A DNA stretch of 64,000 nucleotides from Streptomyces qaidamensis (GTDB lineage Bacteria > Actinomycetota > Actinomycetes > Streptomycetales > Streptomycetaceae), in the NCBI RefSeq assembly GCF_001611795.1, contig NZ_CP015098.1:310001-374000 (forward strand), read 5' to 3'. Below the pieces are notes generated by a model, which was not told where the DNA came from, did no database searches, and was given only the letters and a program-made list of their open reading frames with translations. Shown here in pieces: positions 1-8,808 of the stretch (position 1 is its first letter; the number at the start of each line of letters is the position of its first letter). The translations under genes were made by a program, and so were the position numbers.

Positions 1-1
1 C

Positions 2-772
2 GTCGTCGACGCCGCCAACTTCCTGGCCGAGCTGGGCACCGGCGACGACCTGGCCGAGCGGGGCCTGGCTCCTTACGAGGACGACGAGCGCACCGTGAGC
101 GACCTGCTGATCGATCAGGTCGAGTTCGCCGACGTGCTCGTCCTCAACAAGCTGGACCTGGTCGGTGAGACCGACGCGGACCGGGTGCGCGGGGTGCTGG
201 CACGGCTGAACCCGACGGCCCGTCTGATCCCCGCCGTGCACGGCCGGATCGGCGTGCGCGACGTCCTGGAGACCGGGCGGTTCGACCTGGAGCGCGCGCA
301 GCAGGCGCCGGGCTGGGTGCGGGAACTCAACGGCGACCACGTTCCCGAGACCGAGGAGTACGGCATCTCCTCCCTGGTCTTCCGGTCCTCCGTGCCGTTC
401 CACCCCGGGCGGCTGTGGGACTTCGTCACCGGAGACCTGGACAGCGGAGCACACGGCCGAGTACTGCGCTCCAAAGGCTTCTTCACCCTGGCCGGGCGTG
501 AGGGCGTGACGGGCCTGTGGTCCCAGGCCGGTTCCGTGGCCCGCTTCGAGCCGTCCGGGGTCCGGGACACCGACGCGCCCCATGCCCAGGAGCTGGTGTT
601 CATCGGCGTCGGCCTGCGGGAGCCGAGTCTGCGCGCCGCCCTGGCCGGATGCCTGATGGCCGACGGCGAGCACCTTCCCGCCGATGATCCCTTTCCCCTG
701 TGGAACACCGGGGACGTCTGCGACCTGGAGCACGAGTACCACGAGCACACGGGTCCGGCGGCAGCCGTCTAG
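2..772 (+). CDS. CobW/COG0523-family zinc GTPase, 5' end cut by window
   Basis: The frame is open from base 2 and ends in TAG, giving 256 visible residues without the N-terminal Walker A half. The G4 guanine-recognition motif NKLD is near visible residue 49, followed by a CobW C-terminal domain (GRVLRSKGFF). The tail ends in a His/Glu-rich patch (EHEYHEH) that could bind metal. COG0523 proteins are GTPases that deliver or insert metals, and several are induced by zinc starvation. The next gene on the same strand is a Zur-like repressor, which supports a zinc role. A 10-bp stem-loop separates the two genes. Family assignment is firm; zinc as the metal is inferred from context. Confidence 0.85.
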   Translation, partial: VVDAANFLAELGTGDDLAERGLAPYEDDERTVSDLLIDQVEFADVLVLNKLDLVGETDADRVRGVLARLNPTARLIPAVHGRIGVRDVLETGRFDLERAQQAPGWVRELNGDHVPETEEYGISSLVFRSSVPFHPGRLWDFVTGDLDSGAHGRVLRSKGFFTLAGREGVTGLWSQAGSVARFEPSGVRDTDAPHAQELVFIGVGLREPSLRAALAGCLMADGEHLPADDPFPLWNTGDVCDLEHEYHEHTGPAAAV

Positions 773-786
773 CCGGAACACCGGGA

Positions 787-817
787 CGTCCGGGCGCACC
801 GCGTCGACGCCCGGACG
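787..817 (+). terminator. Hairpin between cobW-like and zur-like genes
   Basis: CGTCCGGGCG (787-796) pairs perfectly with CGCCCGGACG (808-817) around an 11-nt loop. There is no T-tract, as is common for Streptomyces hairpin terminators. It could end the cobW transcript or attenuate read-through into the regulator gene. Confidence 0.45.
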
Positions 818-846
818 GCCTTCCTGACGCGATGGGAGGCACACGT

Positions 847-1281
847 ATGGACGAAACGACCCCCGGCGAGTGGCGTACCACCCCGCAGCGCACCGCGGTC
901 CTCACGGCACTTCGGGCCTGCGACGGTTTCATCTCGGCGCAGACCCTGCACGCCGCCCTGGTCGCGGACGGCGTGGCGGTGGGGCTGACGACCGTCTACC
1001 GCACGCTGCGATTACTGGAGACGGCCGGGCACGTAGACGTGGTGCGCGACAGCGACGGTGAGCGGCTCTACCGGCCCAGACCCGACGAGGGTCACCGCCA
1101 CTACCTGGTCTGCCGGGAGTGCGGGCTCAGCCTCGCCGTCGACGCCGAGGAGGTCGAGCGGTGGGTGACCAGGACCGCGCGTGACATCGGCTTCCACGCG
1201 GTGACCCACACGGTCGAGCTCACGGGCGTGTGCGGCGGCTGCCTGTCCGGGCCGGACCGCCGGCCGGCTCCCGACACGTAG
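847..1281 (+). CDS. zur: Fur-family metalloregulator, Zur-like
   Basis: 144 residues, the usual Fur/Zur length. The winged-helix recognition helix (TTVYRTLRLL) is at about 48-57. Metal ligands are visible: H83-x-H85, the Cys pair C89-x2-C92, H117, H121 and a second Cys pair C129-x2-C132, which is the structural zinc site pattern. The start ATG at 847 is preceded by GGGAGG; an upstream in-frame ATG lies inside the previous gene and is not used. Streptomyces controls iron mainly with DtxR-type DmdR, whereas Zur binds AT-rich palindromes like those at 9918 and 14025 here. It probably represses the divergent and downstream metal genes. It may be a second, cluster-specific Zur paralogue rather than the housekeeping copy. 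Confidence 0.8.
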   Translation: MDETTPGEWRTTPQRTAVLTALRACDGFISAQTLHAALVADGVAVGLTTVYRTLRLLETAGHVDVVRDSDGERLYRPRPDEGHRHYLVCRECGLSLAVDAEEVERWVTRTARDIGFHAVTHTVELTGVCGGCLSGPDRRPAPDT

Positions 1282-1312
1282 CAGACCCCGGATGTCACAG
1301 CCGGGCCCGTGC

Positions 1313-3055
1313 TCATGACGTGGTGGTCAGAACGCGGTTGAGCGCGCTGTCGGGGTGGCCGGTGAGTTCCTCCCAGGTGCCCTCCTCCACGATGCGGCCC
1401 TCCTCCAGGACGGCGATGCGGCCGGCGCGGCGGATGGTGGCCGGGCGGTGGGCGATGACGATCGTCGTACGGCTCTCCTCCTCCAGAGCGGTGGCGAGTT
1501 GGGCGTCGCCCGCGTTGTCCAGGTGAGCGGTGGACTCGTCGAGTACGAGGACGCGCGGCCGGACCAGCAGCGCGCGGGCGAGCGCGATACGGGCCCGCTG
1601 GCCGCCGGAGAGCGTGGCGCCGCGCTCGCCGACGAGCGTGTCCATCGGGGCGATCCGGTCGACACCGCAGCGCCGTGCCGCCTCGGCCAGCGCCCTGTCG
1701 TCCGCCTCGGGAGCGGCCAGCCGCAGGTTCTCGGCGAGTGTGCCGTGGAAGAGGGGCGTGTCCTGTCCCACCAGCGTCACCGCACGCCGCAGTTCCGCAT
1801 CGCTCACCTCCCGCATGTCCACGGGATCGCAGCCGGCGGGCAGCAGCTGGACCGCGCCGGCTGCCGGGTCCCAGAAGCGGGCCAGCAGGTGGGCGCAGGT
1901 CGACTTGCCGGCACCCGAGGTGCCGACCAGCGCGAGTGTCTGCCCGGGCGGGACGGTCAGTTCCACGCCGTCCAGCACGGGTGTGCCGCCGTAGTCGAAG
2001 CTCACCCCGCGCAGCCGGACGCCCAGCGGCCCGGGCGGCAGGGGGCGCGGTGCGGTGGGCGGCGGGGCCAGGGCGGGGGCCTTGACGGCCGCGTCGACGC
2101 GCGCGGCGGCGGCGCGCAGTGCCACGGCCTGGCTCAGGGCGCGGGCCGATTCCGCGACGGGACCGAGGACGGACAGGGCCAGCGCCATCGCCGCCGGAGC
2201 CCAGGCGCCGTGCAGTCGTCCGGAGGTCACGGAGTGCGCCGCCGCGGCCACCACGCCGAGTACGGCGGCCACGATGAGGAGGTCGCGGACCGCGGCGGTG
2301 ACGGCCTCCCAGGTGGCCTCGGAGCGCTGGGCCGCACCCACCTGCCGGCCCCGCTCCGCCAGCTTGCGACGGCGTTGCGCCAGGGCGCCGAAGGCGAGCA
2401 GTTCGCGCAGCCCGTCGACGGTCTCCACCGTGTCGGCCGACAGTTTCGCCGTGGCCGTCCGGGTGCGGCCGCCGCGCACCGCGCGTGCCCGCGCGTCGGC
2501 GAAGGGCGCCGCCGCGAGCAGGACCGCGACCGGCATCACGGCCGCCAGCAGCCACGGCTCCACCAGGGCGAGAACGGCGGAGCCGCCGGTGAAGACCGTG
2601 CCGGCCGCCAGAAGTTGGGCGGTGGTGTGTGCGTAGAAGAACTCCAGGGCCTCCACGTCGGCCATGGCGGTGGCGGCGAGGTCGCCGCTGCGCCGTCCCG
2701 CCACCCGGGCGGGCGCGCTGCGGGCCAGTCCGTCGAAGACGCGTACCCGCAGTGCGGCCAGCACCCGGTAGGCGAGGTCGTGCGAGAGGTCCATCTCCCG
2801 CCAGGTCATCAGGGCGCGCAGGGCGACGAGGACGACGAGCGCGGTGACGGTGCCGGCCGCGGGTGCCCGCTCGTCGATGACGGCGGCTCCCACGGTGTGG
2901 GCGGCCAGGGTCAGCAGCGCGACGAGGGAGCCCTGTTCGAGGAGGGCGGCGGCGCAGGTGCGGGCTGTCATGGCCCGGTGCTCCGCCAGGGCGGGCAGCA
3001 GGGCGCGCAGCGCGCCTCGGGCGGGTGCGTCCGCGTCGGCGGCGACGGTGCTCAT
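1313..3055 (-). CDS. ABC half-transporter, exporter fold (IrtB/YbtQ-like)
   Basis: 580 residues: an N-terminal six-helix membrane domain (about 25-300) fused to an ATPase with Walker A GTSGAGKST, signature LSGGQ and Walker B VLVLDEST. The ATG at 3055 overlaps the stop of the preceding half-transporter (ATGA), so the two are translationally coupled and likely form a heterodimer. Heterodimers of this fold next to metallophore genes (IrtAB, YbtPQ and the pair in the coelibactin cluster) act as importers despite their exporter fold. Here it is the last gene of the minus-strand peptide cluster. Export of the modified peptide is the main alternative. No reductase (SIP) domain is attached. Confidence 0.85.
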   Translation of the reverse strand: MSTVAADADAPARGALRALLPALAEHRAMTARTCAAALLEQGSLVALLTLAAHTVGAAVIDERAPAAGTVTALVVLVALRALMTWREMDLSHDLAYRVLAALRVRVFDGLARSAPARVAGRRSGDLAATAMADVEALEFFYAHTTAQLLAAGTVFTGGSAVLALVEPWLLAAVMPVAVLLAAAPFADARARAVRGGRTRTATAKLSADTVETVDGLRELLAFGALAQRRRKLAERGRQVGAAQRSEATWEAVTAAVRDLLIVAAVLGVVAAAAHSVTSGRLHGAWAPAAMALALSVLGPVAESARALSQAVALRAAAARVDAAVKAPALAPPPTAPRPLPPGPLGVRLRGVSFDYGGTPVLDGVELTVPPGQTLALVGTSGAGKSTCAHLLARFWDPAAGAVQLLPAGCDPVDMREVSDAELRRAVTLVGQDTPLFHGTLAENLRLAAPEADDRALAEAARRCGVDRIAPMDTLVGERGATLSGGQRARIALARALLVRPRVLVLDESTAHLDNAGDAQLATALEEESRTTIVIAHRPATIRRAGRIAVLEEGRIVEEGTWEELTGHPDSALNRVLTTTS

Positions 3056-4791
3056 GCGGCGAGTTCTCCTCGGTGGGCGCGGCCGGCCTCGACGAGCCGG
3101 GTGTAGACGCCGCCGGCCTCGACGAGACCGGCGTGTTCGCCGACGGCGTCCACCCGTCCCGAGTCGAGGACGACGATGCGGTCGGCGTGGCGGACGGCCG
3201 CGAGCCGGTGGGCGATCACCAGGACCGTCCGGCCGCTCGCGGCGGTCGGCAACGCCCGGACGATGTCGGCCTCGCGGCGCTCGTCGACCGAGCTGGTGGC
3301 CTCGTCGAGGACGAGCACCGGGGCGTCGGCCAGCAGGGCCCGCGCGAGCGCGAGGCGCTGCCGCTGGCCGCCGGAGAGGGTGGCTCCCCGTTCGCCGAGG
3401 AGGGTGGCGTAGCCGTCGGGAAGGGCGGTGATCTCGTCGTGGATCCCGGCGGCGCGCGCCACCCTGGTCAGGTCGTCGTCCGTGGCGCCGGGCCGGGCCA
3501 GGCGCAGGTTGTCGGCGATGGTGGCGTGGAACAGGTAGGTGTCCTGCGAGACGACGGCGATGCCCTGCCTCAGCGAGGCGAGCGTGTACTCGGTCGTGGC
3601 GCGTCCGTCGAGGGTGATCCGGCCTTCCTGTGGGTCGTGGTGGCGCAGGAGCAGGGCGAGGAGTGTGGATTTGCCCGCGCCGGAGGGGCCGACGATCGCG
3701 GTCGTCCGGCCCGCCTGCGCGGTGAACGAGACGCCGTCCAGGGCCGGGGCCGGCGCGTCGCCGTAGGTGAACCGGACGTTGTGGAAGCGCAGTTCGGGTG
3801 GAGCTTGCCGGTGCGCGGAGGCCGTGCCGGTGTCCTCGACCGCCGGCTCGGCCGTGCGCAGGGCCGCGAGGCCGTCGGCGGCCGACGCCCCCAGGTATCC
3901 GGCGTGCCATTCGCGGGCGAGGTCGCGCACGGGGCGGAAGCACTCCGAGGCCAGCAGCAGCACCAGATACGTGCCGGTCGCGGTGGTGGATCCGGTGACG
4001 GCCGACCAGCACGCCAGGAGGGCCGCGGCGGCGGTGCCGCCCTGGATGGCGAGGTCGGTGATGCCGGTGTCGACCAGGGACACCCGTAGTTTGGCGACGG
4101 TTGCGCGGTGCAGCGCCGCGGACCGCTCCTCCAGGCGTGCGCGGGTGCGTCCGACGGCGCCTGCGGCGCGCAGGGCGGGCATGCCCTGGAGGGCCTCCAG
4201 GTAGTCGGCGCCCAGTCCTTCGTACGTGTCCCAGTGCTCTTTGCCGCGGGCGGCGAGGAGCCGGTCCCAGGCGCGTGGCCCGGCCAGGGCCAGGAGCAGG
4301 GCGGGGACGAGGCCGAGGAGGGCCCGGGGTTCGGTGGCGGCCAGGGCGGCGAGGACCAGGGGCGGCACCGTGAGGGTGATAAGGAGCTGTGGCAGGTACC
4401 GGGAGACGTAGGTGTCGACGCCCTCGACCCCGTCGACAAGGGTGGTGCGGACGGCTCCGGCCCGTGCGGTGGTCAGGTGTGCGGGCCCCAACCGGCCCAG
4501 GTGTGCGAGGAGTTCGTCCCGCAGGGCTACCCGGACCCGGGCCCCGGCACGGGTGGCGGTACGCCGCTGCCACACCGTGAGCCCGGCACGGGCGCCCACG
4601 ACGGCGAGCACGGCGGCCAGCAGCCACGGGAGCCGGCCGGTGTCGCGGTGTGCCAGGCCGGCTAGAGCGAGGGCCAGCAGGGCGGCCTGCGCCAGGTGGG
4701 TGAGGGTGACGGCGCCCTGCAGGAGGGTGGCCGCGAGCAGGGGGCGCCGTGCGGGACGGGCGGCGCGGCGCAGCTCGGGATGGACGATCAC
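3052..4791 (-). CDS. ABC half-transporter, exporter fold (IrtA/YbtP/CydD-like)
   Basis: 579 residues starting at GTG 4791, whose GTGA overlaps the stop of the SagB-like gene. The membrane domain spans about 15-305 and includes the CydD-like stretch LLLASECFRPVRDL. The ATPase domain has Walker A GPSGAGKST, LSGGQ and VLVLDEATSS. It pairs with the following half-transporter. Its place inside a TOMM operon that also encodes a binding-protein-dependent importer suggests transport of the peptide or its metal complex. CydDC itself (cytochrome bd assembly) is unlikely because no cydAB genes are near. Confidence 0.85.
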   Translation of the reverse strand: MIVHPELRRAARPARRPLLAATLLQGAVTLTHLAQAALLALALAGLAHRDTGRLPWLLAAVLAVVGARAGLTVWQRRTATRAGARVRVALRDELLAHLGRLGPAHLTTARAGAVRTTLVDGVEGVDTYVSRYLPQLLITLTVPPLVLAALAATEPRALLGLVPALLLALAGPRAWDRLLAARGKEHWDTYEGLGADYLEALQGMPALRAAGAVGRTRARLEERSAALHRATVAKLRVSLVDTGITDLAIQGGTAAAALLACWSAVTGSTTATGTYLVLLLASECFRPVRDLAREWHAGYLGASAADGLAALRTAEPAVEDTGTASAHRQAPPELRFHNVRFTYGDAPAPALDGVSFTAQAGRTTAIVGPSGAGKSTLLALLLRHHDPQEGRITLDGRATTEYTLASLRQGIAVVSQDTYLFHATIADNLRLARPGATDDDLTRVARAAGIHDEITALPDGYATLLGERGATLSGGQRQRLALARALLADAPVLVLDEATSSVDERREADIVRALPTAASGRTVLVIAHRLAAVRHADRIVVLDSGRVDAVGEHAGLVEAGGVYTRLVEAGRAHRGELAA

Positions 4792-5954
4792 GTGATGTTC
4801 TCCTCGTCGGCGTGGCGGGTGCCGAGGGCCAGTGCGTGGACGACCCAGTCCCGGCCCGGGGCGGCGCCGAGCGCGGCGCCGAGGTCCGCCTGCTGCCAGG
4901 ACCCGACGGGCCGGGCGGCCAGTCCGTGGCGCCGGGCGGTGACATGGGCCAGGTGGACGGCGAAGCCGGCCCGCAGGTGGGCGCGGCGGATGTGCGGTGC
5001 GTCGGCGTGGTCGGGACAGCCGACGGCGAGCACGACGGCGCCCGCGTCCGCGATCCAGGCCTGGCCCGCGGCCCAGGCGGCGAGCGTAGGGCGCGCCTCT
5101 CCCGCCGCGTACCGCCGCAGGGTCGCGCCGCCGGCGGCCGGCTTCACCAGCCCGGGCTGTGGCGGGCCTACGGCGGCGCACCAGCGCAGGTCGCCGGCGC
5201 CTGCCCGCGCGGCGGTGGTGAGGACCGCCGACAGTGCGGCCGGGGAGGGAGCGCCGGGCAGGGGCGGTGGGGCGCTGCGACGCGCCAGCAGCTCCGCGGG
5301 CGCCGGCCGGCCCTCCGACGGCGCCGGAACGCGAGCGCTGCCGGCCGGGTGCACCGGGCCGCGCCGGTCGGGCGGGGGGATGTGCACAACGGCCAGTGGG
5401 CTTTCGGCGAGTCCGTCCAGCCGTACGTCGGGCTCGCTCACTCCGAGTGCGCGGGCCGCGAGGTACAGCGCGGCGGCGGCGTGCCCGGTGTCGAGGAGCA
5501 GCAGGGGCCGGGCCCGGTGGCCGTAGTGGGAGACCGTGCGCCGTGCGGTGACCGAGAGTCGGGCCGTCACGCCCGGCGGCGTGCCGTCGGGTTGCCCGCC
5601 GAGGCGGTGCACGCGGTGGCGCAGCGGGTCGTAGCCGTAGCGTCCGGGCGGCAGAGAGCAGCCGGCGCCGACGGCCAGTTCGGTGTCGACCGGGTGCAGG
5701 GCACCGGCGGAAGGGGCGGGCCGCAGTCGGCCGGAGCCGTCCGAGGCCGCCAGGGAGAGGCGCAGCAGGACCTGCACGTCGACATCCTCCGGCCCGGCCT
5801 TCGGGAAGGCGGTCGGCGGGCCCGGCCAGGCGCGGACGGCTCCTCCGGCGGGTGTGTCGGGGCCGGGGCGCTCCGGGGAGCGGGCTCGGGCGAGGGCGGC
5901 GACGAGGTCCGGCGGGCGGTCCTCGCGGGCGGGTTCCACGGGGGCGGCCCTCAC
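4788..5954 (-). CDS. SagB-type FMN dehydrogenase (azoline oxidase)
   Basis: 388 residues from GTG 5954; the start overlaps the YcaO stop as ATGTGA, and no Shine-Dalgarno is needed with such coupling. The pattern matches SagB/ThcOx nitroreductases: an N-terminal segment with LRPAPSAGALHPVDTEL and LPPGRYGYDP, then a second nitroreductase-like half. Family members use FMN to oxidise thiazolines or oxazolines made by YcaO into aromatic azoles. Because the precursor has no Cys, oxazoles from Ser/Thr are the expected product. I could not verify the catalytic Lys/Tyr residues by eye. Confidence 0.82.
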   Translation of the reverse strand: MRAAPVEPAREDRPPDLVAALARARSPERPGPDTPAGGAVRAWPGPPTAFPKAGPEDVDVQVLLRLSLAASDGSGRLRPAPSAGALHPVDTELAVGAGCSLPPGRYGYDPLRHRVHRLGGQPDGTPPGVTARLSVTARRTVSHYGHRARPLLLLDTGHAAAALYLAARALGVSEPDVRLDGLAESPLAVVHIPPPDRRGPVHPAGSARVPAPSEGRPAPAELLARRSAPPPLPGAPSPAALSAVLTTAARAGAGDLRWCAAVGPPQPGLVKPAAGGATLRRYAAGEARPTLAAWAAGQAWIADAGAVVLAVGCPDHADAPHIRRAHLRAGFAVHLAHVTARRHGLAARPVGSWQQADLGAALGAAPGRDWVVHALALGTRHADEENIT

Positions 5955-7330
5955 ATGTGCGGCGGAGGCGCCAGGGTGAAGTCCTGCGGCGCGCTCGGCG
6001 GGTCGGTGCGCCATCCGCGCGCGACGGCGGCCTCGGACAGCCGCGGGCAGCCGAAGTAGCCGAAGGCCGCCGGGGCGTTGGGAAGGAGCCCCGAGACGAG
6101 GACCCTGGCGACGCGCAGGGTGGTCTCGGCGACGTCCTCGGTGGTGAGGTCGAAGGTCATGACCCGGTGGCCGCCCTCGCGCAGCGCGTGCTCCAGCCGC
6201 TCCCGGCTGCCGGGTTCGACCGCGTCGACGGACACGGTCCCGCGGGCCGGTTCGGTGAACCGCCCGGCCTCGGCGGCCATCCGCTCGTCCAGCCACACCT
6301 GCACGTGTGCGCCCAGGTCCCGGACGTGCTCGAACTGCTCACCGCACGCGTCGAGATAGCGGCCGTCGGCCCGGTGCTCCAGGTAGAGCCCGCGAGCGAG
6401 CAGCCCGGCCTCGACGGCCTGGAACACCCAGCCGTCGGGATCGGTCAGGCCCTGGGTGAAGACCCAGGTGTGGACGGCTTCGAGGACGGCCTTGCGGGCG
6501 GCTTCGGCCGGATCGTACTTGCAGGCGAAGCCGGCGGCGTACAGGCCGAGGCGCGGGTCGTGCACGAGTGCGGCCATGCAGGGGGCGAACTCCGAGTGCA
6601 TCTCGACGATGTGGACGTCGAGCGCGCAGCCGGCGAGGTCGTCGGCGAGGCCGGGCACGCTGGCCGGGTCGATGCCCCGGGCCGGGCCGTCCAGGTGCCA
6701 CCACAGTTCCAGGGCGTCCCGTTCGACGATCTCCAGCAGGCCGCGTTCCACGGCGTCGTCGAGGCCCTGGCCGGTGGCGATCCCGGCGTAGTTGAGGTGG
6801 TGGGTGCGGGGCAGCTCGCGCAGGTCGCCCTGGCGCCAGTTGAGGTGGGTGAGCGAGACGGGTGCCCAGACCTCGGCGGTGGTCCCGTCTGCGAGCGGTT
6901 CCGTTCCGCGCGTCCACAGGGCCGGGGTGTCGGCGGTGAGGGGGCGGTAGGGGAACTTCGCCCGGGTGTACTGCCAGGGCGCGTAGGCGGGCAGGTCCCC
7001 GGGGCCGTACAGGCGCAGGCCCTTGTCGGCCAGTTCGGCGGCGGTGGCGCGCAGCGGGGCGTCGGGGTGGCCGGGCGGTGGCACGCGGTTGCCGCAGTAC
7101 CGCTCGATGCCCTCGGCTATAGCGGCGGTGCGGGCTTGCTCGGGGTCGCCGAAGGTGGTGCCGAGGGAGACCCGGTCGGCCGGCCACAGTCCGAGTCTGC
7201 GGGCGTCGGATATCTCGGCCGTGAGTGCGGTGTAGCGGGGTGGGGTGCCCGGGGGGTGCTCGACGGGTTTGACCTTGCGGACGATGCCGCAGACGGGGTC
7301 GACGAGTGCTTCCAGCGGCAGCGCCGTCAT
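5951..7330 (-). CDS. YcaO-domain cyclodehydratase of a TOMM pathway
   Basis: 459 residues. The three ATP/Mg-binding segments of YcaO are visible: AIAEGIERYCGN (E73, E76, R77), GLLEIVERDALELWW (E200, E203, R204) and the KAVLEAVHTW region near 290-299. YcaO proteins phosphorylate the peptide backbone and cyclise Ser, Thr or Cys to azolines. The C-terminus is Pro-rich (LAPPPHM), recalling but not matching the PxPxP tail of azoline-forming members. The ATG at 7330 overlaps the peptidase stop (ATGA). Together with the leader-binding protein upstream and SagB downstream it forms a complete azole synthase. Amidine or thioamide chemistry is a less likely alternative. Confidence 0.9.
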   Translation of the reverse strand: MTALPLEALVDPVCGIVRKVKPVEHPPGTPPRYTALTAEISDARRLGLWPADRVSLGTTFGDPEQARTAAIAEGIERYCGNRVPPPGHPDAPLRATAAELADKGLRLYGPGDLPAYAPWQYTRAKFPYRPLTADTPALWTRGTEPLADGTTAEVWAPVSLTHLNWRQGDLRELPRTHHLNYAGIATGQGLDDAVERGLLEIVERDALELWWHLDGPARGIDPASVPGLADDLAGCALDVHIVEMHSEFAPCMAALVHDPRLGLYAAGFACKYDPAEAARKAVLEAVHTWVFTQGLTDPDGWVFQAVEAGLLARGLYLEHRADGRYLDACGEQFEHVRDLGAHVQVWLDERMAAEAGRFTEPARGTVSVDAVEPGSRERLEHALREGGHRVMTFDLTTEDVAETTLRVARVLVSGLLPNAPAAFGYFGCPRLSEAAVARGWRTDPPSAPQDFTLAPPPHM

Positions 7331-8808
7331 CGCAGGATCTCCTCGGCGGGGTCGGTGGGGGTGGGACGGGACGGGAGCACGTGCAGAGTGAGGGCCACAG
7401 CGGCCGGATCGACCTCGCGCCGGGAGGCGAGCAGCCGGTGGGCCGTCACCGGGTCGCCGCCGGTGTGAGGGTTGCGGGCGTGGGCCGGGAAGTGGTGGCC
7501 GGCGATCTCCAGGCGCAGCCGGGTGCCGGCTCGCAGCCGGCGCGTGAGCCGGCCGAGGCCGATGGTGAACTCGGCTGCACGGCCGACCGGTCCGGCTCGC
7601 CGGACGACGCCGACGGCGAGCCGTTCGGCGTCCCCGCCCGGTGTGAGCGCGACGAGCCGGGCGGCCCAGTCCGCGGACGGCGTGTAGGCGGTGGCCCGCA
7701 GTCGCGCGCCGACGGGTCCGGCCACGTCGAGCGGACGGGGCAGCGGCGGGGTGACCAGCACACAGCGGTCGGGCGGTCCGTCGGTCGGGACGGTCAGGTC
7801 GTCGGAGCGGACGGGCCGGTCGGGGTCCGCGGTGAACGCCGGGCCGTGCAGCAGCCGCGGCCGTTGTGTACGCGGTTCACCGTCGGCACCGGCGGGCAGC
7901 CACAGGTCGGCTCCGCCCAGTGCCAGTGCGCCGTGGCGGCCGGGGGCGAGTTCACCGGACAGGGCGCGGCAGGCCCAGCGCACGTACAGCTCGCCGAGGT
8001 TCAGCCGGTGGGCGGGTCCCGCGTCCGGGCCCGGCGCGGAGCGGAGGGCGTGCCCCCAGGGGCCGAGGAGCAGACGCGCCGAGGGGCCGCCCCAGGTGCG
8101 CCACAGGGCGACGGTGTCGTCGGTGAAGTGGTCGTGATGGCCGCCCACCGCGAGCAGGGGCAGCCCGGCGTGTGCGGCCCGTGTCACGAGGCGCCCGCGA
8201 TCGTGGTGGCGCCACAGATCCGCCCAGGAGGGCAGGCTCCGGCCCAGCCGCTCGGGGAGAGCGGTCAGGGGCAGGTGGGTGAACAGGCCGGGGTCCATGG
8301 CGAGGGCCTCGTCCAAGGCGCTCTCGTCGGAGTCCCGCCGGTCGCCGTGGGCGGCCCACCATCCGGCGCGCGGGCGCAGCCGTTCCACGCCGGATGCCTC
8401 GCGCGCCGTCTCCGCGAGGCCGAGGGCGGGCACGGCCGCGATGACGGCGTCCGGCCGCGCGTCCCGGGGTGCGTCGAGGGCGAGGACGAGGGCGCAGTGG
8501 GCGGCGTAGGAGGCGCCGACGGCCACCAGCCGGCCGTCTCCCCAGGTCTGCTTCCGGATCCAGCGGACGGTCGCCGCTCCGTCGGCGGCCTCGTTCGTGT
8601 AGGGGTGCCACTCCCCCGACGAGGCGAAGCGGCCCCGTACGTCCTGGACGACGGCGGCGAATCCACGGCGGGCCCAGCCGCAGGCTTCGGCCCGGTGCCG
8701 GGCACGGTCGTAGGGGGTGCGGATCAGGACGGCCGGGAAGGGGCCGTCGCCTGCGGGGAGTTGCACGTCGGTGGCGAGCCCGTCGACGGCCGTGCTGAAC
8801 GCCGTCAT
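7327..8808 (-). CDS. CocE/NonD-family alpha/beta hydrolase, X-Pro dipeptidyl-peptidase-like
   Basis: 493 residues. The N-terminal alpha/beta hydrolase fold carries the likely triad S100 (VGASYAAH), D226 (GHHDHF) and H253 (GPWGH). The C-terminal half (about 300-490) is the jelly-roll X-Pro domain with EFTIGLGRLTRRLRAGTRLR. The family hydrolyses X-Pro dipeptides, cephalosporin esters or cocaine. In this operon it may trim the peptide leader: the precursor has Ala-Pro, Asp-Pro and Asn-Pro bonds. It could instead release metal by degrading the imported peptide. The start overlaps the leader-binding gene (ATGA). The family call is firm; the substrate is inferred. Confidence 0.85.
   Translation of the reverse strand: MTAFSTAVDGLATDVQLPAGDGPFPAVLIRTPYDRARHRAEACGWARRGFAAVVQDVRGRFASSGEWHPYTNEAADGAATVRWIRKQTWGDGRLVAVGASYAAHCALVLALDAPRDARPDAVIAAVPALGLAETAREASGVERLRPRAGWWAAHGDRRDSDESALDEALAMDPGLFTHLPLTALPERLGRSLPSWADLWRHHDRGRLVTRAAHAGLPLLAVGGHHDHFTDDTVALWRTWGGPSARLLLGPWGHALRSAPGPDAGPAHRLNLGELYVRWACRALSGELAPGRHGALALGGADLWLPAGADGEPRTQRPRLLHGPAFTADPDRPVRSDDLTVPTDGPPDRCVLVTPPLPRPLDVAGPVGARLRATAYTPSADWAARLVALTPGGDAERLAVGVVRRAGPVGRAAEFTIGLGRLTRRLRAGTRLRLEIAGHHFPAHARNPHTGGDPVTAHRLLASRREVDPAAVALTLHVLPSRPTPTDPAEEILR

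Noticed and set aside
1313..4791. CydDC cytochrome bd assembly genes
   Set aside because: No cydA or cydB nearby, and the genes are translationally coupled to TOMM enzymes.
1313..4945. A 1210-codon open frame running through both ABC genes
   Set aside because: Only the part after 3055 has ABC domains; the rest is Arg/Pro-rich sequence antiparallel in character to the real gene in another frame.
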